DNA of 64,000 nt from Leptospira terpstrae serovar Hualin str. LT 11-33 = ATCC 700639 (lineage in GTDB: Bacteria > Spirochaetota > Leptospiria > Leptospirales > Leptospiraceae). Where the stretch lies: positions 248,001 through 312,000 of the forward strand of contig NZ_AOGW02000009.1 of assembly GCF_000332495.1 (NCBI RefSeq), written 5' to 3'. Below are positions 48,598-56,532 of this stretch, one piece after another. The notes below the pieces were generated by a model. It worked only from the letters and a program-made list of their open reading frames with translations. It was not told the origin of the DNA and made no database searches. The translations under genes and the position numbers were made by a program. Each line of letters begins with the position of its first letter. Position 1 is the first letter of the stretch.

Positions 48598-49140
48598 ATG
48601 CGAAAAATCGAAAAAGTCGGGGAATACACTCGAACTAGACAACCACTTTTAACTTACAAACAGACGGTAGCAGATTGTTTTGATCTTGCTCGTTTGTATT
48701 GGAAAGACCTACTCCTATTCAAAGCCAACGGCATACCATTGGAGGATTTATCTATTCGTGAGTTTTACGAATACATTAAGTCAATTCGGTACGTAAAAGA
48801 TCCTTATAGAAAGGAACACGTAAGCAGACCAAAGATTCTATTGGAACGTGCTAATACAGACCATCCTTTTGATTGTGATGATAGATCCATCTTGTCGCTT
48901 AGTTTCTTTCTCCTTCAAAACAATTTAAAAGGAACAAAATTCAAAACAAGATTGGCTGTCACTGGACGATATGCAGTTCCCAAACATATCTACGTTGAAT
49001 TCAAAGACGAAACCAATTTGGAAAGTCAATGGTCTCCTTATGATTGTACCTATCCTTGGAACAATTTTGGTAAAACTTTATACATTCCACAGTTCAAAAG
49101 GGTTTTTTATGAGGAAAACCATCCAGTTAAAAAACATTGA
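48598..49140 (+). CDS. transglutaminase-like cysteine protein
   Basis: 180 aa. HPFDCDDRSILSLSFFLL (Cys93), PKHIYVEF (His130) and WSPYDCTYP (Asp149) give the Cys-His-Asp order of the transglutaminase-like/papain-fold superfamily, including phage proteins. It has no signal peptide. It could be a maturation protease, a crosslinking enzyme or a peptidoglycan-modifying enzyme. It is the last gene before the virion-like operon. Confidence 0.62.
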   Translation: MRKIEKVGEYTRTRQPLLTYKQTVADCFDLARLYWKDLLLFKANGIPLEDLSIREFYEYIKSIRYVKDPYRKEHVSRPKILLERANTDHPFDCDDRSILSLSFFLLQNNLKGTKFKTRLAVTGRYAVPKHIYVEFKDETNLESQWSPYDCTYPWNNFGKTLYIPQFKRVFYEENHPVKKH

Positions 49141-49167
49141 TTCACTTTAAATATATATCATTAATTA

Positions 49168-49192
49168 GTATTAGGTTGTATTAGTTTAATAC
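49168..49192. promoter_or_regulatory. possible operator for the virion operon
   Basis: GTATTAG occurs at 49168 and 49178 (10-bp period); the second copy forms the dyad GTATTA-GTT-TAATAC with its right neighbour. It sits in the 120-bp AT-rich gap upstream of the first virion-like gene, where the late promoter should be. No clear consensus -35/-10 pair is seen. Confidence 0.4.
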
Positions 49193-49250
49193 TTGTTAAG
49201 GTTTTAATCTTTTTCCTGTTTACAGTTTTTCATTTTATAAAGTGATTCTG

Positions 49251-49263
49251 TTAAGCGAAAATG
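49251..49263 (+). promoter_or_regulatory. start-associated motif, copy 1
   Basis: TTAAGCGAAA immediately before the ATG at 49261 of the first virion-like gene. Confidence 0.7.
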
Positions 49264-50358
49264 TCACAAGTAGAATCAATTCGATTAGAGGGGGACGAAG
49301 CTCCCCCTCAATCGGTCAAAAATATTTTAGTAAGTTATGATTCAATTCTTCATGGAGAGGAAATTGATTCACCTTTGTTTTCAAACGAACCTGTCTTCCT
49401 TTCTGGAGACGATGGAGAAGAATATCTTCTCTTAGGTGAGGATGAAGATACAGGATATCTTGTCTATGGTTTCGAAGATGAAAACGGAGACGCTGTCCTT
49501 GTCTTTGGAGACGATGAAGGAAACGTACATGAATATGAAACCTTAGAAGGATTTAGCTTCAAAGGTTTCAAAGGTTTTAGTCTTCCAAAAATGCCGAAAA
49601 TGAAACTCGGCAAACTTCCTAAAGTAAAATTCAAAGCTCCCAAAATCAAAACAAGCGGCTTAACTAAAGGATTTAGCAAAGTCGGTAAAGGAATCTCTAA
49701 AGGTGTTAGCAGCGTCGGCAAGGGACTATCCAAAGCCGGACAAGCATATACTAAATCAATCTCTGACATCGGTAAAGGAATCGGAAAAGGTGTCTCTTCA
49801 CTTGCGAAAGGTGCAGGAGATATTTTGTCACAAGTTGCTGAAGGAGCAGGAAGCCTCCTTAGTCCTGACTCTGGAATGCCTGAAGAGGAACCAGAGGAAG
49901 AAGAAGAAGTCGAGGAAGAATACGAAGAGGAAATTCCATCGGAAGAATATTCAGAAGAAGAAAGTGAGCAATATTATGAAGAAGAGGAAGAAGAAATGAG
50001 TGGCGAACTTGGATTTGCACAATTTATTCCAATGGCGATGAGTGCAGCTTCGACCATTCAACAAAAGCAAGCTGCAAAGGGAGCCGCCAAAAAAGCATCA
50101 AAGCAAAAAGCTACGGATGCAATTCTTAAAGCTCTCTCTCAAACTAACAAGCCAGTGAAAATTAAAAAGGCCACTCCCACAAAAGCGGCAAGTATTAAAA
50201 TAGCAAAGCCCACTTCAAGTGCTGCTTATGCAAGCGGTAGTTCAACTTCACGAGGGATCTTAGATTCTGAAATTACCCATAAGGTTGATAGTGATAGTAA
50301 AAACACCATCTTGTTAGTTGGTGTTGCTGTTGGTGCATTATTTTTATTTAAAAAATAA
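49261..50358 (+). CDS. candidate virion membrane protein, repeat-rich
   Basis: 365 aa, unrecognised. Residues about 1-95 are acidic; 96-190 are Gly/Lys/Ser-rich tandem amphipathic repeats (KGFSKVGKGISKGVSSVGKGLSKAG); 200-245 are a Glu-rich tract. The last 20 residues are a hydrophobic C-terminal TM segment (ILLVGVAVGALFLFKK). The tail-anchor architecture recurs in at least three other genes of this operon. It may be a minor capsid or membrane scaffold protein. The start is fixed by the GGTAAGCGAAA-like block. Confidence 0.6.
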   Translation: MSQVESIRLEGDEAPPQSVKNILVSYDSILHGEEIDSPLFSNEPVFLSGDDGEEYLLLGEDEDTGYLVYGFEDENGDAVLVFGDDEGNVHEYETLEGFSFKGFKGFSLPKMPKMKLGKLPKVKFKAPKIKTSGLTKGFSKVGKGISKGVSSVGKGLSKAGQAYTKSISDIGKGIGKGVSSLAKGAGDILSQVAEGAGSLLSPDSGMPEEEPEEEEEVEEEYEEEIPSEEYSEEESEQYYEEEEEEMSGELGFAQFIPMAMSAASTIQQKQAAKGAAKKASKQKATDAILKALSQTNKPVKIKKATPTKAASIKIAKPTSSAAYASGSSTSRGILDSEITHKVDSDSKNTILLVGVAVGALFLFKK

Positions 50359-50365
50359 GTAAGTA

Positions 50366-50379
50366 GGTAAGCGAAAATG
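50366..50379 (+). promoter_or_regulatory. start-associated motif, copy 2
   Basis: GGTAAGCGAAA directly before the ATG at 50377; identical to copy 6 (56164-56177). Confidence 0.75.
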
Positions 50380-50583
50380 TTTGGAACAAAACGAAAAAAA
50401 AGAAGTCTTCCAAAGAAGCCGAAGGCTCCAAAGGCATCGGCTTCTATAGAAGTTTGGAAGCGTTATGCTGAACGAGTGAAGGCTTGGGAAGCGAAAGTGA
50501 AGGCAAAAACAGAGCCTTTAAAAAAGAAGAAAGCACTTATCAACCAAATTCGAAGTGCAGTGAACAAAGTTAAGGCGGCTTAA
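50377..50583 (+). CDS. small highly basic protein
   Basis: 68 aa, about one third Lys/Arg, with repeated KK-P-K-A segments and no acidic cluster (MFGTKRKKRSLPKKPKAPKA). No TM helix. Likely a nucleic-acid-condensing virion protein; inferred from charge and position. Confidence 0.6.
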   Translation: MFGTKRKKRSLPKKPKAPKASASIEVWKRYAERVKAWEAKVKAKTEPLKKKKALINQIRSAVNKVKAA

Positions 50584-50584
50584 T

Positions 50585-51124
50585 ATGAGTTTTAAACAAA
50601 ACGTCATGTCAGGAGCCAAACTTGGAGGAGCTGCTTTTGTTGGTTATGCTTTGAACCGATTTCTTTCTACGATGGAGTATTCCAAACAAATCATGAAAGA
50701 ATCTCCAGAAACCGGAGCTGTAATTGTGTCCGCTGGTATAACAGTGGGAGCAATCAAATTCCAAGACAAGATTAAGGACAAACTAGTCCGAGTCGGTATC
50801 GTTGCTGGATCTGCATCCGCTACGCTTCATTTGGCAACTAGAATTCCAACGGTTCAAAATGCCCTTCCTGCTGGTGTTGTAAGTGCGTTAGCCGGTGAAA
50901 CCGATGAATACATCGAAGTATCTGGAGAAGAGGCAGAAAACCAAATCAATGCGGAAGTTGATCGAAGAATTCAACAAGCATTCAACGAAGGAAAGATTCA
51001 ATATCTTGCTCCAAGCGAAAGTTCGGAAGTTGGTGAGTCAGAACCAGTTTATGAGTTTGGTAACGATGAATTCGAGGAAGAAGAAGAAGTCTCCGGTGCT
51101 GAATCGGTCTTCGACCTCGTGTAA
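50585..51124 (+). CDS. candidate virion membrane protein
   Basis: 179 aa. Three hydrophobic segments near residues 11-27, 43-58 and 69-86 (GAAFVGYALNRFL, GAVIVSAGITVGAI, VGIVAGSASATLHL), then a long acidic tail with EFEEEEEVSGAES. Not recognised. It is immediately upstream of the best capsid candidate and may be an integral part of a virion membrane. It starts 1 bp after the previous stop. Confidence 0.6.
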   Translation: MSFKQNVMSGAKLGGAAFVGYALNRFLSTMEYSKQIMKESPETGAVIVSAGITVGAIKFQDKIKDKLVRVGIVAGSASATLHLATRIPTVQNALPAGVVSALAGETDEYIEVSGEEAENQINAEVDRRIQQAFNEGKIQYLAPSESSEVGESEPVYEFGNDEFEEEEEVSGAESVFDLV

Positions 51125-51133
51125 ATGATTTCA

Positions 51134-51161
51134 AAAAGCGAAAATAGGTAAGCGAAAAATG
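51134..51161 (+). promoter_or_regulatory. start-associated motif, copies 3a and 3b
   Basis: AAAAGCGAAAATAG (51134-51147) followed at once by GGTAAGCGAAAAATG (51147-51161). The first lacks a start codon (ATAG), so one copy stands free of any ATG. The second ends in the ATG (51159) of the capsid candidate. Confidence 0.75.
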
Positions 51162-51848
51162 CAAACACAACAACAACCGACACAAGCACGTGTTAATAAA
51201 AATTCAAATGCGAGAAAGACAGTTCAATCTGAAATTTCTCTTCTTATGCAAAAGGGAGGAATCCCAATTGAGCTTCATTCAACTGCTAAATTGGCCACTG
51301 GTGATAAATCATTTGGTTTCTTTGCTGGTAATGAAGACCGGGCAAACTATGGCCATCTAGCTCACTATGGTCTTGGTGGTAAAAACCCTATCGAGTCTCA
51401 AAAAGGGAAACTCGTAGGGTTTCAAGTAGAGTTACATGGGCCTGACTTTGCAGCGTTAAACCTTGCAGGTGACGGAACCTACAATGTTTTAGATGCGGCA
51501 AACAAACTAATCAATATGATTCGATTCAGAATCACAAAGAACAAAACAGTTCTTCGTGAAGGATCTTTCAAATCGATCATTGACCCTCTTCCTAGAATTT
51601 TGAAGCCTTCCAAGGTTGGAACTGGAATTGAAAACGGTCTGGTTGCTGTAAGTGCAGTAGAAACTCAAACAGGAAACATCGAAGAAAGAAACTCTGGTTT
51701 AAGAGTACTTTATCTTCCAGTGGATTTTTCAAACAACGATTCCTTTGTTTTTGAAGCATGGCTACCATCTCAAAGTGGTGGTGTTGATGCAGCATTGAAT
51801 AACCACCTTTTGGTTGTTACTGCACTCGGTGTGGAATTCCCAAAATAA
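51159..51848 (+). CDS. candidate major capsid protein
   Basis: 229 aa, unrecognised by sequence. The size, lack of Cys and beta-rich composition fit a jelly-roll capsid protein: strands VGFQVELHGPDF, MIRFRITKNKTVLREG, ALGVEFPK. It begins with a Gln/Thr-rich flexible arm (QTQQQPTQ). It is followed by a strong hairpin before the next gene, as often seen when a capsid gene is expressed above its neighbours. Capsid function is inferred from position, size and composition only; a penton or structural decoration protein is the alternative. Confidence 0.45.
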   Translation: MQTQQQPTQARVNKNSNARKTVQSEISLLMQKGGIPIELHSTAKLATGDKSFGFFAGNEDRANYGHLAHYGLGGKNPIESQKGKLVGFQVELHGPDFAALNLAGDGTYNVLDAANKLINMIRFRITKNKTVLREGSFKSIIDPLPRILKPSKVGTGIENGLVAVSAVETQTGNIEERNSGLRVLYLPVDFSNNDSFVFEAWLPSQSGGVDAALNNHLLVVTALGVEFPK

Positions 51849-51875
51849 ACGTTTCTAAAGAAACTAATTCAATTT

Positions 51876-51900
51876 AAAGACCGGTGAAGAGCCGGTCTTT
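51876..51900 (+). terminator. hairpin after candidate capsid gene
   Basis: Perfect 9-bp stem AAAGACCGG / CCGGTCTTT with a 7-nt loop, 28 bp after the stop, without a long T-run. Suits partial termination or mRNA 3'-end protection. Confidence 0.65.
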
Positions 51901-51905
51901 GCAAC

Positions 51906-51921
51906 GGTAAGCGAAAAAATG
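51906..51921 (+). promoter_or_regulatory. start-associated motif, copy 4
   Basis: GGTAAGCGAAAAAATG, ending in the ATG at 51919; two extra A residues compared with copy 2. Confidence 0.75.
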
Positions 51922-52371
51922 AATACTAAAGTAAATTACAAAGGCAATGACTATACAGTGTTAGCCGGGATGAATAAAACAGTCAGTCCCGTGAATGGAG
52001 ATAGCTATACAAAGGCTATGACTATCGAAAACAACACGAACAAAGATGGAAGAGTTATTGGTGTTATATTAAGATACAAAGGTGAAATTGATGACGTTTG
52101 TATAGAATTCAAAACTTCTAAAACAAAAAACAATCCTCCGATTTCTGGAGACCTTGCCCTAGCTGTTTTGGGTTCAAAGATTTCACCAAACTTTTCTACT
52201 CCTGCATTTCAAATATTCCCATTTCCTGGTGATGGAATTTTAATTACAAAAAATCTTGCAATCGAAATTCACTTAAAGACTTGGGCTATTCCTGTTCCGG
52301 AAAGAAGCGTAATGATAGCACTTCTTATGGAAGAATTGGACGACTCGAAGGAAGTGGTTCAGAAAAAATAA
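51919..52371 (+). CDS. candidate second capsid/virion protein
   Basis: 150 aa, beta-rich, no Cys-cluster, no TM helix. Strands alternate regularly (VIGVILRYKGEIDDVCIEF, LAIEIHLKTWAIPVPERSVMIALLM). It is the size of the small single-jelly-roll capsid proteins of tailless viruses. Stop TAATG overlaps the next ATG. Confidence 0.45.
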   Translation: MNTKVNYKGNDYTVLAGMNKTVSPVNGDSYTKAMTIENNTNKDGRVIGVILRYKGEIDDVCIEFKTSKTKNNPPISGDLALAVLGSKISPNFSTPAFQIFPFPGDGILITKNLAIEIHLKTWAIPVPERSVMIALLMEELDDSKEVVQKK

Positions 52372-53033
52372 TGGAACGTCGAATTTCCCATCCATTTTCA
52401 TTTACGCAAGACTATCGAGCTTCTTCGGAATTACCTCCGCCGATTTATACGGAGACTTTCAGTATTGGAAAAATCGATATTGAAAAAGAAAAGAAATTGG
52501 TGATACGAAACGCACTTGTTCAGAGTTATTTTTTTAGATCAACTCAGGCACTTTCGAACCCGGTGACTCTTGCCATTGTGTTAGCCGATAATTTAGAAGA
52601 AGTTCTAAATGACGGTTTTACAAAGTTAGTTGATTATGGATCGGGAATCTTTGCTCCTGAAAACAATATCCCAGCAAACTCTCCATTTCCAGAATTAAGT
52701 GTTGCTGATAAAATTTCTAGAATGCCAACGATTGTTTGTTATGAGGACATTTTAGAATATGAAGATTATATCGATGAAGAGAATTTCTCAAACCCTCAAT
52801 ATGATTTTGCTTCTGCTTCAAAACTTTTAATCGGTAACACTTTAGTAGATACCTTTCTTTTAAATGGAACTCCTTATCCTGTCCCCGGAGATATTCCGAT
52901 CAAAAACCCAAATGGAAAGAGTTTTCTATATTTCTTTCCTTATACTGCAAAGTGCCAAAGAACAAGGGTCGCAATGAGTGGTCGTATCAATTTTTCAATC
53001 GTTTCCCTCTCTGATGAAGATGAGGAGGAATAA
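52371..53033 (+). CDS. candidate virion/penton-like protein
   Basis: 220 aa from the ATG that overlaps the upstream stop (TAATG at 52369-52373); the longer frame would cover the previous gene. It ends DEDEEE. Beta-rich middle (KLVIRNALVQSYFF, NPVTLAIVLADN), acidic loops. Not recognised. Lies directly before the fibre gene, where a penton or fibre-base protein would be expected. Confidence 0.45.
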   Translation: MERRISHPFSFTQDYRASSELPPPIYTETFSIGKIDIEKEKKLVIRNALVQSYFFRSTQALSNPVTLAIVLADNLEEVLNDGFTKLVDYGSGIFAPENNIPANSPFPELSVADKISRMPTIVCYEDILEYEDYIDEENFSNPQYDFASASKLLIGNTLVDTFLLNGTPYPVPGDIPIKNPNGKSFLYFFPYTAKCQRTRVAMSGRINFSIVSLSDEDEEE

Positions 53034-53036
53034 AGT

Positions 53037-54842
53037 ATGTCGAAACAGATTTATTCCGCTTGGTTAGATTGGCCAGTCGGTGGAGAAATTTTTGCAAACA
53101 TATATGCTACTGATTGGGAAAACGAATACGCTGATTTAGCGGAAGTTTCCGATTTAGATGATCTAAGAGAAGACATCTTAGATCAGTTTAACGAACTTAC
53201 AGAAAGGTTCGATAGACTTGCTCATGGTGAAGCACCTTCTCAAGATTCAAGGAATGGTCATAGGAAGTATCTATGGGAATTCTTTGAACTTATTTCAACC
53301 GATCAAATCGACGGGTACAAACAACAAATGCAATTTTTTTCCAATGCACTTGGAGAAAAGATCAATGGTTTAGATTCAGACAGTTCAACTGGAATAGTTA
53401 TTTCAAATGCAAATCCAGTAAGACCTCGCATTGTACAAAATAAACCTAAATGGGAAAACGTTCAATTAAAGCCGGAAGGCTTTCCTCCTGCACATCACAC
53501 ACATACAAAAACAGATATTACCGACTTAGGTGAATTAGGTGGAGGGGTTTCATCTTGGAACGATCTAACAGATAAACCAACAGTTTTCCCTCCAAGTAAT
53601 CATAATCATAATTGGCCTGATATTAATGGAAAGCCTGCTTCATTTCCTCCGAGTTCTCATGGACACGATTGGGATGAGGTATCAGGAAAGCCCTCTTCGT
53701 TTCCAGCAAGTCCTCATGGTCACGCTTGGGAAGATATATCGGGAAAACCTTCAACATTTCCTCCTACAGCTCACAACCATACACAAGCAAACATCTTAGG
53801 GCTTCCTGCTCTTTTAGCTAGTTTACAATCTCAAATTGATACTCTCTCCGGAGGTGGGTCCACTAACGAGGCAATCAAAGCATTTGCTGGATGGTTTGCA
53901 GATCATTGGATAATTAGATCAGGTTTAGTTGATAACAATTGGTATTCAATTTGTTGGTCTCCTGAAAGAGAAATCTTTGTAGCCGTAGCTGCTTCTGGAA
54001 CAGGCAACAGAGTTATGACCTCTCCGGATGGCATCACATGGACCATAAGAACAAGTGCTGCAGATAACGGGTGGTATTCAGTTTGTTGGTCACCAAAGAG
54101 AGGAATCTTTGTAGCTGTTTCATATAACGGAACAGGCAACAGAGTTATGACCTCTCCAGATGGAATAACTTGGACAATAAGAACAAGTGCTGCAGATAAT
54201 CAATGGTGGTCAGTTTGTTGGTCTGAGGAAAACGAAATCTTTGTAGCTGTAGCTGGCACTGGAACAGGTAACAGAGTTATGACCTCTCCGGATGGCATTA
54301 CATGGACTTCTCAAGTCAGTGCTGCAGATAATCAATGGTATTCAGTTTGCTGGTCACCAAAGAGAGGAATCTTTGTTGCTGTTTCAAGTGATGGAATAGG
54401 CAACAGAGTTATGACCTCTCCGGATGGCATCACATGGACCATAAGAACAAGTGCTGCAGATAATCAATGGAAATCAGTTTGTTGGTCTGAGGAAAAAGAA
54501 ATCTTTGTTGCTGTTTCAGTTTCTGGAATAGGTAACAGAGTCATGACCTCTCCAGACGGTATAACTTGGACTTCTCGAATAACACCAAACGTAGGAAATA
54601 GTTGGCAATCAGTTTGCTATGCTCCTAAACTTGGCCTCTTCGTTGCTGTTGCTATTTCTGGCACTGACAAAGTCATGACTTCACCTGATGGTATAAACTG
54701 GACACAACGATCAACACCTACAGATGGAAGTTCCTGGTATTCAGTTTGTTGGTCTCCAAAGTTAGGAACATTAGTAGCTGTTTGCCATATAGGAAATAAA
54801 GTTATGACAACTAGAACAGGTTTAGGGGCAGGTCACTTATAA
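53037..54842 (+). CDS. receptor-binding fibre with propeller repeats
   Basis: 601 aa, with perfect GGAGGAATAAAGT upstream. Residues about 145-245 contain five copies of a collar-type motif, FPPSxHxH-x-W..(I/V)xGKP, known from phage tail-fibre and spike shafts. Residues about 295-595 hold seven repeats of about 44 residues, WYSVCWSPKRGIFVAVS...TGNRVMTSPDGITWTIRT, probably a seven-bladed propeller-like receptor-binding head. The N-terminal 140 residues would attach to the virion. The DNA repeats are nearly identical, so they may recombine. Function is inferred from known fibre architecture. Confidence 0.72.
   Translation: MSKQIYSAWLDWPVGGEIFANIYATDWENEYADLAEVSDLDDLREDILDQFNELTERFDRLAHGEAPSQDSRNGHRKYLWEFFELISTDQIDGYKQQMQFFSNALGEKINGLDSDSSTGIVISNANPVRPRIVQNKPKWENVQLKPEGFPPAHHTHTKTDITDLGELGGGVSSWNDLTDKPTVFPPSNHNHNWPDINGKPASFPPSSHGHDWDEVSGKPSSFPASPHGHAWEDISGKPSTFPPTAHNHTQANILGLPALLASLQSQIDTLSGGGSTNEAIKAFAGWFADHWIIRSGLVDNNWYSICWSPEREIFVAVAASGTGNRVMTSPDGITWTIRTSAADNGWYSVCWSPKRGIFVAVSYNGTGNRVMTSPDGITWTIRTSAADNQWWSVCWSEENEIFVAVAGTGTGNRVMTSPDGITWTSQVSAADNQWYSVCWSPKRGIFVAVSSDGIGNRVMTSPDGITWTIRTSAADNQWKSVCWSEEKEIFVAVSVSGIGNRVMTSPDGITWTSRITPNVGNSWQSVCYAPKLGLFVAVAISGTDKVMTSPDGINWTQRSTPTDGSSWYSVCWSPKLGTLVAVCHIGNKVMTTRTGLGAGHL
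53934..54836 (+). repeat. seven near-identical ~132-bp coding repeats
   Basis: Seven tandem units, each starting at a W(Y/W/K/Q)SVCW codon run and holding ATGACCTCTCC(G/A)GATGG. The first five units are the most alike, which suggests recent duplication or ongoing exchange. Confidence 0.75.
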
Positions 54843-55186
54843 TGGAAATCGGCTTCCAAGAGTTAGTTGGTGCAGTAACAGGTATTTCTATTTACTATGT
54901 AAATTCACAAGTAAATCAGAAGCTCTCTAATTTCAAAGAAGAGTTAAACGAAAAAATCCAATCCAACACTGACAAGATTACTGAAGTAAAATCAGAGCAT
55001 GATCGCAACAATGATAAGGTCATGTCTGAACTTTCAACTCTAAATAGAAATTTAGAAAGAACTGAAACCACCATGAGAAAGTTCTCTGATGAGTCTTCAG
55101 CTACAAGAGATTTAGTTTTAAAAATATATGAACAAATAATGGTCGGGCTTGAAAAGAAGCCAACTAGTAAAGGAAAGCGAAAATGA
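54842..55186 (+). CDS. N-anchored coiled-coil protein
   Basis: 114 aa. A short hydrophobic N-terminal segment (LVGAVTGISIYYV) precedes a long coiled coil (QKLSNFKEELNEKIQSNTDKITEVKSEHDRNNDKVMSELSTLNRNLERTE). The TAATG start overlaps the fibre stop. It ends SKGKRK because its last codons overlap the next gene's start motif. Possible spanin-like or virion stalk protein. Confidence 0.55.
   Translation: MEIGFQELVGAVTGISIYYVNSQVNQKLSNFKEELNEKIQSNTDKITEVKSEHDRNNDKVMSELSTLNRNLERTETTMRKFSDESSATRDLVLKIYEQIMVGLEKKPTSKGKRK
55172..55185 (+). promoter_or_regulatory. start-associated motif, copy 5
   Basis: GGAAAGCGAAA before the ATG at 55183; it overlaps the end of the upstream gene and encodes its GKRK tail. 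Confidence 0.75.
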
Positions 55187-55692
55187 GCAATGTAAACTAT
55201 TATCCAAATCGATTTCTTGAAACAATGCCAACGGAATCTTTAATTCCGGGATGGGATGTTCCATGGATACCAAACAGTAAAAACAGCGTTCCGCGTTATG
55301 CGTTGGATTACTCGTTAAGCGGAGTAACACAACCGATTGGCTTTGATATTGATACTTTCAACTATTTAAGCCAATTCAAAGGCTTTAAGCACAATGCAGA
55401 ATTGAAACGACTTTCTTTTGTTGTAAAGAAGGAAACTGTCTTTCGGAAAACTCTTGCTTCTACTCTTTTTTCAACAGATCAAGAGATCCAGAAATTTAGA
55501 GAAACAATCTTATCAAAACATACTTCTTTGAATCAGTTGAAAGAGTATGTATTTGAAGAAGGCGGTTTAGTTGATCCCATCCGAACCATTGCAGATACAA
55601 CCGGAACCAAAAAAGAAGAAGTCAAAGATGGATTAAAATACGGAACCTATGCAGCAGTTGGTTTCGGTCTTTTTCTTTTACTTAGAAAGTAA
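55183..55692 (+). CDS. C-tail-anchored virion-like protein
   Basis: 169 aa, unrecognised. Its last 20 residues (YGTYAAVGFGLFLLLRK) form a TM segment. The remainder is soluble, without recognisable motif. Its ATG is preceded by the start-associated motif. Confidence 0.55.
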   Translation: MSNVNYYPNRFLETMPTESLIPGWDVPWIPNSKNSVPRYALDYSLSGVTQPIGFDIDTFNYLSQFKGFKHNAELKRLSFVVKKETVFRKTLASTLFSTDQEIQKFRETILSKHTSLNQLKEYVFEEGGLVDPIRTIADTTGTKKEEVKDGLKYGTYAAVGFGLFLLLRK

Positions 55693-56178
55693 ATGAGTTT
55701 AGAAGTAACACAGGCTAACAATTCAATTGAACTAGTTACTTCTAGACTTCAATCATTTTGGAAGGATTTAAAGAAAGCTATTCCAGAGGCGGAATTGTTT
55801 GAAACCAAAAGATCAAACGAAAGACAAACCTATCTTTATTCTTTGGGGAGAACGAGATCCGGAGAGATCGTAACTTATGCAACAGCCGGAAATTCTCCAC
55901 ATAATCATGGTTTGGCTTTTGATATAAGGAATGTCAATTTTACAAACAGAGAAAAAGACATTAGAGAGTTACTGAGTAAAAACTCTGATATAGCCTGGGG
56001 AATGGATTTTTGGAGAATCGACACTAAAACAAAGAAGAAAGTAAAATTCCCAGATTCAGCTCATTTTCAAATCAAAGGTTGGAGAAGATTTGTTCCAGGA
56101 CTCAATGGCAAGATTATCTTCCCTATCGTAGCAGTTATTGGAATTTCAATTTATAGTTTAAGAGGTAAGCGAAAATGA
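55693..56178 (+). CDS. M15-type peptidase with C-terminal membrane anchor
   Basis: 161 aa. The zinc site SPHNHGLAFD (His70, Asp77) and AHFQ (His124) match D-Ala-D-Ala/L-Ala-D-Glu peptidases of the M15/VanY-endolysin type, with a proper spacing. Residues 141-156 (IIFPIVAVIGISIYSL) add a TM anchor followed by RGKRK, unlike free endolysins. It could be a virion-bound entry or release enzyme. The ATG follows its upstream stop directly. Confidence 0.78.
   Translation: MSLEVTQANNSIELVTSRLQSFWKDLKKAIPEAELFETKRSNERQTYLYSLGRTRSGEIVTYATAGNSPHNHGLAFDIRNVNFTNREKDIRELLSKNSDIAWGMDFWRIDTKTKKKVKFPDSAHFQIKGWRRFVPGLNGKIIFPIVAVIGISIYSLRGKRK
56164..56177 (+). promoter_or_regulatory. start-associated motif, copy 6
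   Basis: GGTAAGCGAAA before the ATG at 56175; overlaps the end of the peptidase gene (encodes its GKRK tail). Confidence 0.75.
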
Positions 56179-56525
56179 AAGGTCGAGTTTATGTTTATGT
56201 ACCAACAAACAAGAAGTACAACTACCCAAAAGTAGAAGGACTATTGTATAACACTCAAGAGAAGAGATTTTCTTTTCTATCTGAAGTCGATGTAAATGGA
56301 AAAGCAATCGGAGAAACTGCCGGTAAAGCTATCAGAGATTTTCAAACAATGAATCCGGGTGTTGGAATTATTAAAGTTGAAACAAAACCAATTTCAACTA
56401 CAACCACTACAACCCAAACCCCACCAAAGGCAAACGTGACCACAAATCAAACGAACGCTAAAGAGAAATCTGGTTCAAGTGTTCTTTTGGTAATAGCAGC
56501 GATTGCAGCCGGTTTTTTCTTCTAG
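56175..56525 (+). CDS. C-tail-anchored Thr-rich protein
   Basis: 116 aa: a small N-terminal domain (about residues 1-75), a Thr/Pro/Asn-rich linker (STTTTTTQTPPKANVTT), and a C-terminal TM segment SSVLLVIAAIAAGFFF. Stalk-and-anchor layout of a spike base or capsid-membrane linker. Unrecognised family. Confidence 0.55.
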   Translation: MKGRVYVYVPTNKKYNYPKVEGLLYNTQEKRFSFLSEVDVNGKAIGETAGKAIRDFQTMNPGVGIIKVETKPISTTTTTTQTPPKANVTTNQTNAKEKSGSSVLLVIAAIAAGFFF

Positions 56526-56532
56526 TTAAAAG

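Noticed and set aside
53903..54139. Minus-strand ORF in the fibre repeats
   Set aside because: Shadow of the repeat codons on the opposite strand.
53934..54836. Diversity-generating retroelement acting on the fibre repeats
   Set aside because: No reverse transcriptase or template repeat is present in the window, and the repeats differ as in duplication rather than by A-specific changes.
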